A stretch of 64,000 nucleotides of DNA from Catellatospora tritici (GTDB lineage Bacteria > Actinomycetota > Actinomycetes > Mycobacteriales > Micromonosporaceae). The position numbers and the translations under genes are program-made. A model generated the notes under the pieces. It saw nothing but the letters and a program-made list of their open reading frames with translations. It did no database searches and had not been told where the DNA came from. The stretch's first letter is position 1; every line of letters starts with the position of its first letter. Below are positions 24,109-32,385 of this stretch, in pieces. Location of the stretch: contig NZ_JAHRCY010000012.1 in assembly GCF_019083965.1 (NCBI RefSeq), positions 186,001-250,000 of the forward strand. Direction: 5' to 3'.

Positions 24109-25086
24109 CTACCGGGCGGCACCATGCGGGCGGTCGTCGTCCCAGCTCACCGCGGTCAGCCGCCAGCCTTCGGGGGTACGCAGGAACTGCAGGCTCTTCG
24201 TGCCGCCGCCGGTGAACGGCTCGCCCCGCAGCACCCCGCGCTTGCGGTAGCGGCTGAGCCGCTGCGCCACGTCACCGAAGACCACCGTCTGCGACCAGGT
24301 CTCCTCCTCGCTGAACCCGGTCAGCTCGCCCGAGGTGAGCAGCTCCTGGCGCGGGGCGGCGAAGGAGTCCAGGTCGCAGACCCGCTGCCGGGGACCGCCG
24401 TTGGCGATCAGCCCGCCGGGCGTGAACAGGTGGTGGATCGCGGCGACGTCGGGCACGACGCCGTCGGCGTTGGTGAACAGGTCGAAGTACGCCGCGACGA
24501 GCCGGTCGATCTCGGCCCGATCGCCCTCGGCAGCGGCCTTTCGGGCCTGCCACTCGTGGGCCAGCACCGACCAGATCTCGCTGTCGGTGCGGCCGCCCAA
24601 GCCGTCCGGGTCGGTCGAGCGCAGCACCGCGTCGCGGCTCATGCCCAGCCGCTTGGCGACGGCGATGCTGCGTACGTTGCCCGCCTTGGTGTGCCACTCG
24701 ACGCGCTGGATGCCGCGCTCACCGATGGCCCAGTCCAGGATCAGTTCGGCGGCCCGGGTCACCAGGCCCTGGCCCTCGGCGCCCGGCTCCAGCCAGCAAC
24801 CCGCCTCGCAGACGCCCTGCTTGGCGTCGAGCGAGACGAACATGACGCCGCCGACGAGCCGGTCGCAGTCCCAGATGCCCCAGATCCCGCCGTTGTCGCG
24901 GGTGCGCCGGTCGGCGTACCGCTCCAGCACGTTGCGGGCCTGGGACAGGTCTTCGGCGACGAACGACGCGCCGACCCAGGGCTTGATGTGGTCACGGCAC
25001 CGGTCCAGGTTGGCCAGGAACTCCTCGGCGTGCCAGGGCTCCAGTGGGCGCAGCTGGGCGGTGGCGGTGAGGGGCAGCGCGAACAT
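24109..25086 (-). CDS. RimJ-type GNAT acetyltransferase fused to a SnoaL/DUF4440-like domain
   Basis: 325 residues from ATG 25086, which has GGAGG upstream. Residues 1-185 form a RimJ/RimL-type GNAT domain: LRPLEPWHAEEFLANLDRC, GIWDCDRLVGGVMFV, GCWLEPGAEGQGLVTRAAEL (acetyl-CoA loop) and NVRSIAVAKRLGM. From about 190 to the end there is an alpha+beta domain (EIDRLVAAYFDLFTNADG, PGGLIANGGP, FTGGGTKSLQFLRTPEGWRLTAVSW) of the SnoaL/DUF4440 type. Such domains often bind small ligands. The gene diverges from a TetR regulator across a shared operator. Confidence 0.85.
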   Translation of the reverse strand: MFALPLTATAQLRPLEPWHAEEFLANLDRCRDHIKPWVGASFVAEDLSQARNVLERYADRRTRDNGGIWGIWDCDRLVGGVMFVSLDAKQGVCEAGCWLEPGAEGQGLVTRAAELILDWAIGERGIQRVEWHTKAGNVRSIAVAKRLGMSRDAVLRSTDPDGLGGRTDSEIWSVLAHEWQARKAAAEGDRAEIDRLVAAYFDLFTNADGVVPDVAAIHHLFTPGGLIANGGPRQRVCDLDSFAAPRQELLTSGELTGFSEEETWSQTVVFGDVAQRLSRYRKRGVLRGEPFTGGGTKSLQFLRTPEGWRLTAVSWDDDRPHGAAR

Positions 25087-25112
25087 CGGGTCCTCCGGAG
25101 CGCGTACAGGTG

Positions 25113-25132
25113 CATAACAAACGTTTGGTATG
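25113..25132. promoter_or_regulatory. TetR operator between the GNAT fusion and tetR genes
   Basis: A 20-bp inverted repeat, CATAACAAAC followed by GTTTGGTATG, is palindromic at 18 of 20 positions with a perfect CAAACGTTTG core. It sits in the 59-bp gap between divergent genes, so one TetR dimer could repress both. Confidence 0.75.
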
Positions 25133-25145
25133 TACGCTAGCACGC

Positions 25146-25739
25146 ATGCCTCCCGCCCGCGCCGACCACGACTCCCGCCGGGAAGCGGTCTCCGCCGCGG
25201 TCTGGCAGGTGCTGGCCGAGCACGGTTTCGGCGGACTCACCCTGCGCGCGGTGGCCACCGCCATGGGCGCCTCGACGGGGCTGGTCACCCACTACTTCAG
25301 CGGCAAGCGCGAACTCATCGCACACGCCCTGGACATCCTGGAGACGCGTACCACGCACCGGCCCCGCCTCGCGCCGCCCGCGCCCGGCCTGCCCGAGCTG
25401 CGCACCCACCTGCTCAACATCCTGCCGCTGACCCCGGACGGCGCGGCGATGAACCGGATCTGGGTCGGCTCCTGGGACGTGGCCCTGTCCGACCCGGACC
25501 TGTTCGCCGCGCAGACCTCCCGCTACGAACGCATCCGGGAGGTGCTGCGCGACTGCGTCGTGGCGGCACAGGACCTCGGCCAGCTGCCGGAGGGCGACCC
25601 GGACCGGATCGCCGCGACCGCCCTGTCGTTCACGCACGGGCTGGTCGTCCAGGCCCTGTTCGACCCGGACCGGTTCACCGCCGCGCGGCAGACCGAACTG
25701 ACCGACGGGTTCCTGGCCGCCCTCGCGGTCAGCCCCTGA
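25146..25739 (+). CDS. TetR-family transcriptional regulator
   Basis: 197 residues from ATG 25146; an in-frame GTG at 25110 falls inside the operator and is unlikely. The helix-turn-helix is clear: REAVSAAVWQVLAEHGFGGLTLRAVATAMGASTGLVTHYFSGKRELI. The C-terminal half is an all-helical ligand domain of the BetI-like TetR_C kind. The operator at 25113-25132 suggests it represses itself and the divergent GNAT fusion. Its 3' end overlaps the convergent flavoprotein gene by 11 bp. Confidence 0.92.
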   Translation: MPPARADHDSRREAVSAAVWQVLAEHGFGGLTLRAVATAMGASTGLVTHYFSGKRELIAHALDILETRTTHRPRLAPPAPGLPELRTHLLNILPLTPDGAAMNRIWVGSWDVALSDPDLFAAQTSRYERIREVLRDCVVAAQDLGQLPEGDPDRIAATALSFTHGLVVQALFDPDRFTAARQTELTDGFLAALAVSP

Positions 25740-26679
25740 GCGCCGCGACCGCCGCGCGGGTCTCCTCGGCGATCAGGTCGGCGTTGATCGCCGCCCCGGC
25801 CAGGGCACCCGCGGCCGCGGCGGCACCCACCTGCGCGGACAGGTCGGTGAGGTTGCCCGCCACCCAGACGCCGGGCACCTCGGTGCGACCGGTCGGGTCG
25901 GCGACCGGGACATGCTCGCCCATGCCGGAAGGGTGCGCCACGGCGCTCAGCCCGAACGCCGCCGGCAACTCGGCGCGGGCCACCATCCGGGTCGACACGG
26001 CGAGCACCTCGCGGGGGATGAAGGTGCCGTCGTCCAGCCGTACCCCCGTGATCCGGTCGGCGGCGGTCTCGACCGCCGCCACCGCGCCCGGCACGATCGC
26101 GATGCCGCGCGCGGTCAGCTGCTCGGCCTGCTCGCCGGTCGGCGGGACCGCCCCCGCGAAGTAGGTGACATCGGCGCTGAGCTGCCGGAACAGCAGCGCC
26201 TGGTGGACCGCCAGCGGGCTGCTCGCCAGCACCCCGATGGCCCGGTCGCGGACCTCCCAGCCGTGGCAGTACGGGCAGTGCACCACGTCCCGGCCCCACC
26301 GCTCCCGCAGCCCCGGCACCGACGGCAGCTCGTCGACCAGGCCGGTGGCCACCAGCAGGCGGCGCGCGCCGACGGTCCGCCCGTCGGCCAGCGCGACCCG
26401 GAACCCGTCCTCGTCGCGAGCAGCAGCCGTGACCTCCCCGGACACCACGTGGCCGCCGTAGCCGCGCACCTCGGCCCGGCCGCGCGCCAGCAGCTCCGCG
26501 GGCGGCATGCCGTCGCGGGCCAGCAGCCCGTGTACGCCCTCGGCCGGGGCGTTGCGGGGCTGCCCGGCGTCGAGCACCACCACCGAACGGCGGGATCGGG
26601 CCAGCATCAGCGCCCCGCTGAGCCCGGCCGCGCCGCCGCCGACCACCACCACGTCATAGCTGTCCACCAGCTCGGTCAT
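25729..26679 (-). CDS. Thioredoxin-reductase-like flavoprotein
   Basis: 316 residues from ATG 26679, preceded by GGAGG. FAD site: VVVVGGGAAGLSGALMLARS. The redox position reads VHCPYCHGWEVRD, a CxxC as in thioredoxin-reductase-like oxidoreductases of the ferredoxin/thioredoxin family. The NADPH region, AIGVLASSPLAVHQALLFRQL, lacks a clean GxGxxA loop, so pyridine nucleotide binding is uncertain. The C-terminal FAD loop is VPGVWVAGNLTDLSAQVGAAAAAG. It probably passes electrons to a disulfide substrate. It is divergent from an XRE-cupin regulator. Confidence 0.88.
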   Translation of the reverse strand: MTELVDSYDVVVVGGGAAGLSGALMLARSRRSVVVLDAGQPRNAPAEGVHGLLARDGMPPAELLARGRAEVRGYGGHVVSGEVTAAARDEDGFRVALADGRTVGARRLLVATGLVDELPSVPGLRERWGRDVVHCPYCHGWEVRDRAIGVLASSPLAVHQALLFRQLSADVTYFAGAVPPTGEQAEQLTARGIAIVPGAVAAVETAADRITGVRLDDGTFIPREVLAVSTRMVARAELPAAFGLSAVAHPSGMGEHVPVADPTGRTEVPGVWVAGNLTDLSAQVGAAAAAGALAGAAINADLIAEETRAAVAALRG

Positions 26680-26734
26680 CACGACCACCTCCGCGGCAAC
26701 GATGCGGTCTGCCCGGCTGAATCCGCAAACACTC

Positions 26735-26749
26735 TTGCCAACATGGCAA
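26735..26749. promoter_or_regulatory. Operator between flavoprotein and XRE-cupin genes
   Basis: TTGCCA (26735-26740) and TGGCAA (26744-26749) are perfect arms around ACA, 10 bp before the XRE-cupin start and 56 bp before the flavoprotein start. It probably binds the adjacent regulator. Confidence 0.65.
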
Positions 26750-26758
26750 ACTGGGCAC

Positions 26759-27349
26759 ATGGATCACGATCTCGATCAGGCCCTCGACGCGGTCGGCACC
26801 CGCCTGCGCGCGCTGCGCCGTCAGCGCGACATCACCCTGACCGACCTGTCCGCCGAGACCGGCATCTCGGTGAGCACCCTGTCCCGGCTGGAGTCCGGCA
26901 CCCGCAAACCCACCCTGGAACTACTGCTGCCCCTGGCCCGGGCGTACGGGGTGACCCTCGACGAGCTCGTCGACGCCCCACCCACCGGCGACCCGCGCAT
27001 CCACCTGCGGCCGGTGACCCGCCACGGCATGACCATGCTGCCGCTGACCAGGCGGGCGGGCGGCATCCAGGCATACAAGATCGTGCTGTCGGCGGCCGAC
27101 CGGCCCGGCGAACCCGACCCGCGCACCCACGAGGGCTACGAGTGGCTGTACGTCCTCAACGGACGGCTGCGGCTGATCCTCGGCGATCACGACCTGGTGC
27201 TGTCCCCGGGCGAGGCGGCCGAGTTCGACACCCGGGTGCCGCACTGGTTCGGCCCGGCCGACCGCGAGTCGGTCGAGTTCCTCAGCCTGTTCGGCAGGCA
27301 GGGCGAACGCGCGCACCTGCGCGCCCAGCCCAGGTCCAGACAGTCCTGA
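26759..27349 (+). CDS. XRE-family regulator with cupin sensor domain
   Basis: 196 residues from ATG 26759. Residues about 10-66 form an XRE helix-turn-helix (LRALRRQRDITLTDLSAETGISVSTLSRLESGTRKPTLELLLPLA). Residues about 105-180 form a cupin_2 barrel (THEGYEWLYVLNGRLRLILGDHDLVLSPGEAAEFDTRVPHWF), with potential metal ligands His, Glu and His. This class usually senses a small metabolite in the cupin. It diverges from the thioredoxin-reductase-like gene, which is its likely target. Confidence 0.92.
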   Translation: MDHDLDQALDAVGTRLRALRRQRDITLTDLSAETGISVSTLSRLESGTRKPTLELLLPLARAYGVTLDELVDAPPTGDPRIHLRPVTRHGMTMLPLTRRAGGIQAYKIVLSAADRPGEPDPRTHEGYEWLYVLNGRLRLILGDHDLVLSPGEAAEFDTRVPHWFGPADRESVEFLSLFGRQGERAHLRAQPRSRQS

Positions 27350-27433
27350 GGCGCCCGGGACCCGCCTCAATGGACGGCGGCCCGCGACGTACCCTACTGC
27401 GAGTCGGGAACAGCTGGGTTCAGGCCTGCGAAG

Positions 27434-29164
27434 GTGGTCGCGGTGGTCCGTGCGGGAACGGTGCTGGCGGGGCGCTACCAGCTCGAACAGCGCGTCGGCA
27501 GCGGCGGCATGGGTGAGGTCTGGCGGGCCTTCGACGGGGTGCTCAGTCGCACCGTCGCGGTCAAGTGCCTGCTGGCCGGGTCGGACGAGCCGAGCTTCGT
27601 CGACCAGTTCCGGGCCGAGGCGCGCATCATGGCCACGGTCAGCCACCCCGGCGTCGTGGAGGTGTACGACTTCGGCGACGACCCCGCCACCGGCGTCTAC
27701 CTGGTGATGAAGTTCATCGAAGGCGAATCGCTGGCGCACACCCTGTCCCGGGTCGGACGGCTGAGCCCGCAGGCGACGATGCGGCTGGTCGCCGAGGCCG
27801 CCGACGCCCTGCACGCGGCCCACGAGAAGGGGGTGACCCACCGCGACATCAAGCCCGGCAACCTGCTGCTGCGGCCCAACGGCAGCGCGCTGGTCACCGA
27901 CTTCGGCATCGCCCGATCCGCCGACACGACCGGCCACACCACGACCGGGCTGCTCGTCGGCACCGCCGGATACATGGCACCGGAGCGGGCGATGGGCCAG
28001 CCGGCCACGCCCGCGTCCGACATCTACTCCCTCGGCGTCGTCGCCTACCGGTGCCTGACCGGTCAGCTGCCGTTCGCCGGGGAGAGCCTGGTTGAGATCG
28101 CGATGCGGCACGTCCACGACGACCCGCCGCCGCTGCCGCCGGCGGTGCCCGCCGACGTCCGGGCCGTCGTGGAACGCGCGATGGCCAAGGACCCGGCGCT
28201 GCGCTGGTCCTCCGGCGAGGTGCTCGCCGACGCGGCACGCCGCCTGTCGGCACCGGATCAGCCGCAGTACCGATCCGGCGTGGTGACGGCGCCCACCCGG
28301 CCCCAGGCCATGGCCCCGGTGCCGACCGGCCGCCCGGCACGGTCCAGCGGGCGCAGGCGTCGGCGGCTGCTCCTGTTCGCGTCCGTCGGCCTGGTCCTGG
28401 CGGCCATCGCGGTAGCCGCGATCGTCCTCAACCGCGCCGACGAGACTCCACCGCAGACCCTCACCACCAGCCCCAGCGCCGGTGCCGCCAGCCCAGCGGC
28501 CGCCGAAGGCGCCACCAGCCCCGGGGCGAGTCCGAGCCCCGCGAATCCGGCGTCGAGTGCCAGTCCCGCCAGTCCCGCCAGTCCCAGGCCGAGCGCCGCC
28601 AGCACGGGGCTCACCGCCCCGACCGGGCTGACGGCCACGCCGATCAGCGCCGACACGATCCGGCTGCGATGGAAGGACCGCTCGTCGGGTGAGGGCGGCT
28701 TCACCATCATCGACGGCATGCTGTCGCGCAATGTCGGTGCGAACGTGACCACGTTCGACTGGACCGGTCTGGCTCCCGCCAGCCGCTCGTGCTTCAAGGT
28801 CCGGGCGTTCGACTCCTCCGGGGTCTCGGCCTACCACCCAACCGCGCAGGACGACTGGGTCTGCGCGGTCAGCCTGGACGGCTCCGGTCCGGCAGCGCCG
28901 ACCGACCTGGTGGCGACCGCGGTCGACGCCGGCACGATCCGCCTGCGGTGGCTCGACCGCTCCTCCGATGAGGACGGCTTCACCGTGATCGACGGTAACG
29001 AGTCGAGGCCCGTCGCCGCGGACACGACGACCTACGACTGGACCGGTCTGGCTCCCGGCACCTACAAGTGCTTCAAGGTCCGGGCGCGCAACTCCGTCGG
29101 CGTCTCGGTCTACGCCCCGGCCGCGCAGAACGAGTGGGCCTGCGTCACGACGCCGACGACCTAG
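27434..29164 (+). CDS. Transmembrane Ser/Thr protein kinase with two extracellular FN3 domains
   Basis: 576 residues. The kinase domain (14-275) has all key motifs: GSGGMGEVW, VAVK with Lys44, HRDIKPGN with Asp138, DFG at 156-158 and the activation-loop end GTAGYMAPERA. A basic juxtamembrane stretch is followed by one membrane helix (LLLFASVGLVLAAIAVAAIVL, about 314-334). A Pro/Ser/Ala-rich spacer (about 340-395) then leads to two similar fibronectin-III-like domains, each with a TIRLRW-(K/L)DRS core and a CFKVRA segment. The outside part lacks PASTA repeats, so it probably senses something other than muropeptides. The ligand is unknown. Confidence 0.92.
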   Translation: MVAVVRAGTVLAGRYQLEQRVGSGGMGEVWRAFDGVLSRTVAVKCLLAGSDEPSFVDQFRAEARIMATVSHPGVVEVYDFGDDPATGVYLVMKFIEGESLAHTLSRVGRLSPQATMRLVAEAADALHAAHEKGVTHRDIKPGNLLLRPNGSALVTDFGIARSADTTGHTTTGLLVGTAGYMAPERAMGQPATPASDIYSLGVVAYRCLTGQLPFAGESLVEIAMRHVHDDPPPLPPAVPADVRAVVERAMAKDPALRWSSGEVLADAARRLSAPDQPQYRSGVVTAPTRPQAMAPVPTGRPARSSGRRRRRLLLFASVGLVLAAIAVAAIVLNRADETPPQTLTTSPSAGAASPAAAEGATSPGASPSPANPASSASPASPASPRPSAASTGLTAPTGLTATPISADTIRLRWKDRSSGEGGFTIIDGMLSRNVGANVTTFDWTGLAPASRSCFKVRAFDSSGVSAYHPTAQDDWVCAVSLDGSGPAAPTDLVATAVDAGTIRLRWLDRSSDEDGFTVIDGNESRPVAADTTTYDWTGLAPGTYKCFKVRARNSVGVSVYAPAAQNEWACVTTPTT

Positions 29165-29210
29165 CGACGCTCCGGGTCGCCGCACCGCCACCCGAACATC
29201 CGACAGGACA

Positions 29211-29226
29211 GGTAAGGTTGCTTATC
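29211..29226. promoter_or_regulatory. Imperfect palindrome in the sulfotransferase promoter region
   Basis: GGTAAG and CTTATC face each other across GTTG with one mismatch, in an unusually AT-rich patch (about 29205-29260) roughly 100 bp upstream of the sulfotransferase. A weak operator candidate. Confidence 0.3.
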
Positions 29227-29334
29227 AGTTAACAATGTTGCAAGAATGCTTCCTCGACACATCTCGATGCGTTGTCACCGGGTCGGCGGCGCTGCCCCGG
29301 CCCGACACCGCCGAGCGGTCCAGGGGGTCGCCGC

Positions 29335-30201
29335 GTGCTGCTCGTCTACTCCGGCCGTCACAAGGCCGCCTCCAGCTGGTCCCGGAGCATCCTGCGGGAG
29401 GCCGCCGCGCTGCTCGGCCTGAACATGGTCACGGTGATCGCACCGGAGCAGTGGGCGCCCTACGGCTCGCTGGCCGAGCTCGTCCGACAGGAGCGGGTCG
29501 ACCTGCTGTCGCTGACCAACATCCAGCAGAAGCATTACGAGACGCTGCCGCCGCGGCGCACCGTGAACGTCATCCGCGATCCTCGCGACATCGTGGTCTC
29601 CGGCTACTTCAGTCACCGCAACACCCACGCCGTGCAGGCGCTGGGGGTGACCTGGCACGAACTGATCGACCACCGCAAGCGGCTGGTGGAACTGGACATG
29701 TCGGCGGGCATGCTGGAGGAGATCGAGTTCAGCGGCTACTTCCTCGACCACATGAACACCTGGGACTACCACCAGCCGGAGGTCCTGGAGCTGCGCATGG
29801 AGGAGCAGATCGACGACCCGGTGGCCGCGTGGACCCGGATCTTCGAGCACTACGGCCTGCTGATACCGCCCGCAGCGATCGGCGAGTGGGTCGGCGCCGC
29901 GGCGTTGCGCTGGCGCCTTGGCGCACTGCGGGCCGAGCCCGGCCGGGCCCGGGTGCGCCGCGCACTGCCCTGGCCGACGCTAGGGCGGCTGCCCCGGGCG
30001 TACGTGCCGCTCGCGGTCGGCCACCACACGTTCACCCGGCTGTCCTACTCGGACCGGCGGCCGGGTGAGGTCGACGAGATGAACCACTACCGCAAAGGCG
30101 TGCCCGGCGACTGGCGCAACCACTTCACCGAGCGGCACCGCAGCGCGTTCCGCGCGCGCTACGGCGACCTCGCGGAGCGGCTCGGCTACCCCGCCGACTG
30201 A
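29335..30201 (+). CDS. PAPS-dependent sulfotransferase
   Basis: 288 residues from GTG 29335, after GGGGG; earlier in-frame GTGs give non-homologous N-termini. The 5'-phosphosulfate loop region is SGRHKAASSWSRSIL and the 3'-phosphate motif is VIRDPRDIVVSGYFSH. The C-terminal RKGVPGDWRNHFT matches the RKGxxGDWKNxFT signature of cytosolic-type sulfotransferases. It should move sulfate from PAPS to an alcohol or amine acceptor; the acceptor is unknown. It stands alone between the FN3 kinase and the TPR gene. It depends on PAPS, so it is metabolically downstream of sulfate import such as the CysTWA system at 17.8-21.5 kb. Confidence 0.88.
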   Translation: MLLVYSGRHKAASSWSRSILREAAALLGLNMVTVIAPEQWAPYGSLAELVRQERVDLLSLTNIQQKHYETLPPRRTVNVIRDPRDIVVSGYFSHRNTHAVQALGVTWHELIDHRKRLVELDMSAGMLEEIEFSGYFLDHMNTWDYHQPEVLELRMEEQIDDPVAAWTRIFEHYGLLIPPAAIGEWVGAAALRWRLGALRAEPGRARVRRALPWPTLGRLPRAYVPLAVGHHTFTRLSYSDRRPGEVDEMNHYRKGVPGDWRNHFTERHRSAFRARYGDLAERLGYPAD

Positions 30202-30221
30202 GCCGGGAAAGATCTGTCCGG

Positions 30222-32075
30222 TCAAGCCGACCGGGTGCCCTGCCCCTGACGCGTCGGTAGTTCGGACCAGTGCGCCAGCAGGGCGACTGCCTCCTGGGTA
30301 CGCGGATGGGCAGCCCCCTGGACCCGCCGCATGTCGGCGAGGACCTCGGTGAGGTCGACCACCGCCCCGGCCGGATCCCCGCCGTCGTGGCGCAGTTCGG
30401 CCAGCGGCTGGCGGATCCGCAGCATCCGGGGACGATCGAGGCCCATCACCTCGCCCACCACCGCACCGACCGCGGCCAACTCCTGTTCGGCCGCGGCGCC
30501 GGAGCGGCCACGCCAGTAGGCGAGGTTGGCCTGGAACGTCAGCGTGGTCGGATGCCGCGGCCCCAGGGCCGCCTGCGCGTCGGCGGCCGCGATGGTGAAC
30601 TCGTGCACCGCCTCGGCGGGGCGGCCGGCCAGGGCACGCCAGTAGGCCAGGTTGTGCCGCGCCGACAGCGTTTCGTGATGCAGCCGTCCGACCGCCTCCG
30701 CCAACCCCGCCACCGCCTCGGCGTACGTCCGCACCGCGCCCTCGGCGTCGCCGGTCTCCCCCACCCACCGGCCGAGCTGCGACATGGCGATCAACGTGTC
30801 CAGGCGCGCCGGTCCCATCGATTCGGCGAGATCGGCGACTATCTCGGCGCAACCGGCACGTGCCGCGTCCGGGTCCCCCGACAGACCTCGGCACAGCGCG
30901 ATGCTGCGGCGGGCGACCAGTACCGTCAGGTGCCGCGCCCCGAGCACGGCGGACGCGTCGTCGACCAGTATCACCAGATCGGCCAACGCGTCCATGACGG
31001 CGCCCAGATCCAGCCGCTGCCGCGCCTCGTTCAGGCGCATCTCGAAGGTGTCCGGGTGGTCGGCGCCGAGCAGCCGCCGGGCTTCGCGGCACACCTCGAC
31101 CAGCTCCCCGTGCGCCTGCGCGAGTTCGCCCAGCTCACCGTCGGCGCAAGCCAGCTGCATCCGTAGGAACAGCACGTCGCGGTGCTGCTCGCCGAGGCAC
31201 TCGCGGGCCTGCCGCAGCAGCGTCCCGACCGCCTCCCGGGCTGCGGCCGTCCGGCCCAGCCCCAGCAGGTACTCCCCGACGCGGCGCAGCACCGGGTGCA
31301 TGCCGCCGCGCCACAGTTGCTCCCCGGCGGCGCGCCGTAGCGCGGCCACGCTGTCGAACAGGGCCGCCAGGCGGCCACCGCCATCGGCCGCCCATGCCTG
31401 CTCCAGCGCGTCGGCCGCGGCCTCGGCCAGTGCCGCCTGCTCCGGCACCGTCTCCAACACCGCCCGCTGTACCAGCGCGTGCGTGGCCACGGTCGCGCCG
31501 TCGTGGGTGACCAGGCTGAGCCGGTGCAAGGCCCGCAGCGCCGCCAACGCCTCGCGCGGCGTGCCGCCGACCCAGTCGCAGGCGGCGGCGGTCAGCACCA
31601 CGTCCTGCGGCACCCCCTCCGGTGCCAGCACCGACACCAGTCCCAGCATCCGCTGCGCGGTGCCCGGCTTGGCCAGCACCGCCGCCCGCTGGGCGGCCAG
31701 TTGCCAGGTGCTCGCCACGGTCCGGTCGTGCCCATCGGCCCGAGACGACGACGGGAACAGATCGACCAGCCGCTCACGCCGGTCGTCCAGCAGCCGCCGG
31801 TATGCCGCCGCGCTGGTCCGGCTGTCGATCAGGAAGGCCGCGGCCTGCGACAACGCCAGTGGAAAGTGACCGAGAGCGGCGGCCAGGTCCGCCAGCTCGG
31901 CGTCGGTCGGAGCGCTCGGACCGGCGGGCACGGACAGGCGATCGCGCAGGTAGTCGACCGACTCGGCGGCGCTGAACATGCCGACCGGCACGACCCGGGC
32001 GTCGGGGCGCAGCACCTGGGCGTCGCGGCGACGGGTGGTGACGATGCTGCGGCCCTGGTCCCCGATCGCGTTCAC
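30222..32075 (-). CDS. TPR-repeat protein, C-terminal part of an NB-ARC/TPR protein (5'-truncated)
   Basis: 617 residues from a GTG. The first segment (RSIVTTRRRDAQVL, VVPVGMFSAAESVDYLRDRL, LADLAAALGHFPLALSQAAAFL) matches the downstream half of an NB-ARC/STAND ATPase. A helical winged region follows, then about ten tetratricopeptide-like repeats from residue 270 on, such as LGEQHRDVLFLRMQLACADGELGE and LGPRHPTTLTFQANLAYWRGRSG. The Walker A and B motifs that should precede SIVTTRRR are missing: no matching frame exists beyond 32075. The gene has therefore lost its ATPase front end and may be a pseudogene, or act only as a TPR scaffold. Confidence 0.65.
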   Translation of the reverse strand: MNAIGDQGRSIVTTRRRDAQVLRPDARVVPVGMFSAAESVDYLRDRLSVPAGPSAPTDAELADLAAALGHFPLALSQAAAFLIDSRTSAAAYRRLLDDRRERLVDLFPSSSRADGHDRTVASTWQLAAQRAAVLAKPGTAQRMLGLVSVLAPEGVPQDVVLTAAACDWVGGTPREALAALRALHRLSLVTHDGATVATHALVQRAVLETVPEQAALAEAAADALEQAWAADGGGRLAALFDSVAALRRAAGEQLWRGGMHPVLRRVGEYLLGLGRTAAAREAVGTLLRQARECLGEQHRDVLFLRMQLACADGELGELAQAHGELVEVCREARRLLGADHPDTFEMRLNEARQRLDLGAVMDALADLVILVDDASAVLGARHLTVLVARRSIALCRGLSGDPDAARAGCAEIVADLAESMGPARLDTLIAMSQLGRWVGETGDAEGAVRTYAEAVAGLAEAVGRLHHETLSARHNLAYWRALAGRPAEAVHEFTIAAADAQAALGPRHPTTLTFQANLAYWRGRSGAAAEQELAAVGAVVGEVMGLDRPRMLRIRQPLAELRHDGGDPAGAVVDLTEVLADMRRVQGAAHPRTQEAVALLAHWSELPTRQGQGTRSA

Positions 32076-32077
32076 GA

Positions 32078-32292
32078 TCTCGGGCCTGCTGCTCCTGGGG
32101 GTGCTCGTGGCCTCGGCGGTCTACTTCTTCGGCCACGCCTTCGCGACGGTGGAGGAGGACGCCCCGTCCGACCCGTGGATCGGCATCAGCTTCTTCGCCG
32201 GGTTCATCTCGCTGTGCGCCGGGCCCGCGCTGCTGTGGCAGGGCAGCGTACACCGGGAGACCGCGCAGGTGTGGCGGAACAACTCGCGTTGA
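32078..32292 (+). pseudogene. C-terminal fragment of a small two-helix membrane protein
   Basis: The plus strand reads TISGLLLLGVLVASAVYFFG, a short acidic loop EEDAPSDPW, and GISFFAGFISLCAGPALLW, followed by a polar tail and stop at 32292. These are two good membrane helices, but no start codon with a ribosome binding site precedes the first helix; the nearest in-frame ATG lies deep inside the opposite-strand TPR gene. The gene seems to have lost its 5' end at the same junction as that TPR gene. It may still be a real small gene with an unusual start. Confidence 0.45.
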
Positions 32293-32385
32293 GCTCGGCC
32301 GCCGGCCGAATACGCGCGTTCCGGCATCGTTGCGGATGGTTTGCGGTGATCCTGGACGAAAGGCCGGATCACTCGGGAGGTTGCC

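Noticed and set aside
26921..29191. A 756-codon minus-strand frame opposite the kinase gene
   Set aside because: Shadow of a GC-rich gene; no conserved motif.
29205..29226. Iron box (DtxR/IdeR type) before the sulfotransferase
   Set aside because: AGGTAAGGTTGCTTATC recalls the consensus, but about half the positions disagree. Kept only as a weak generic palindrome.
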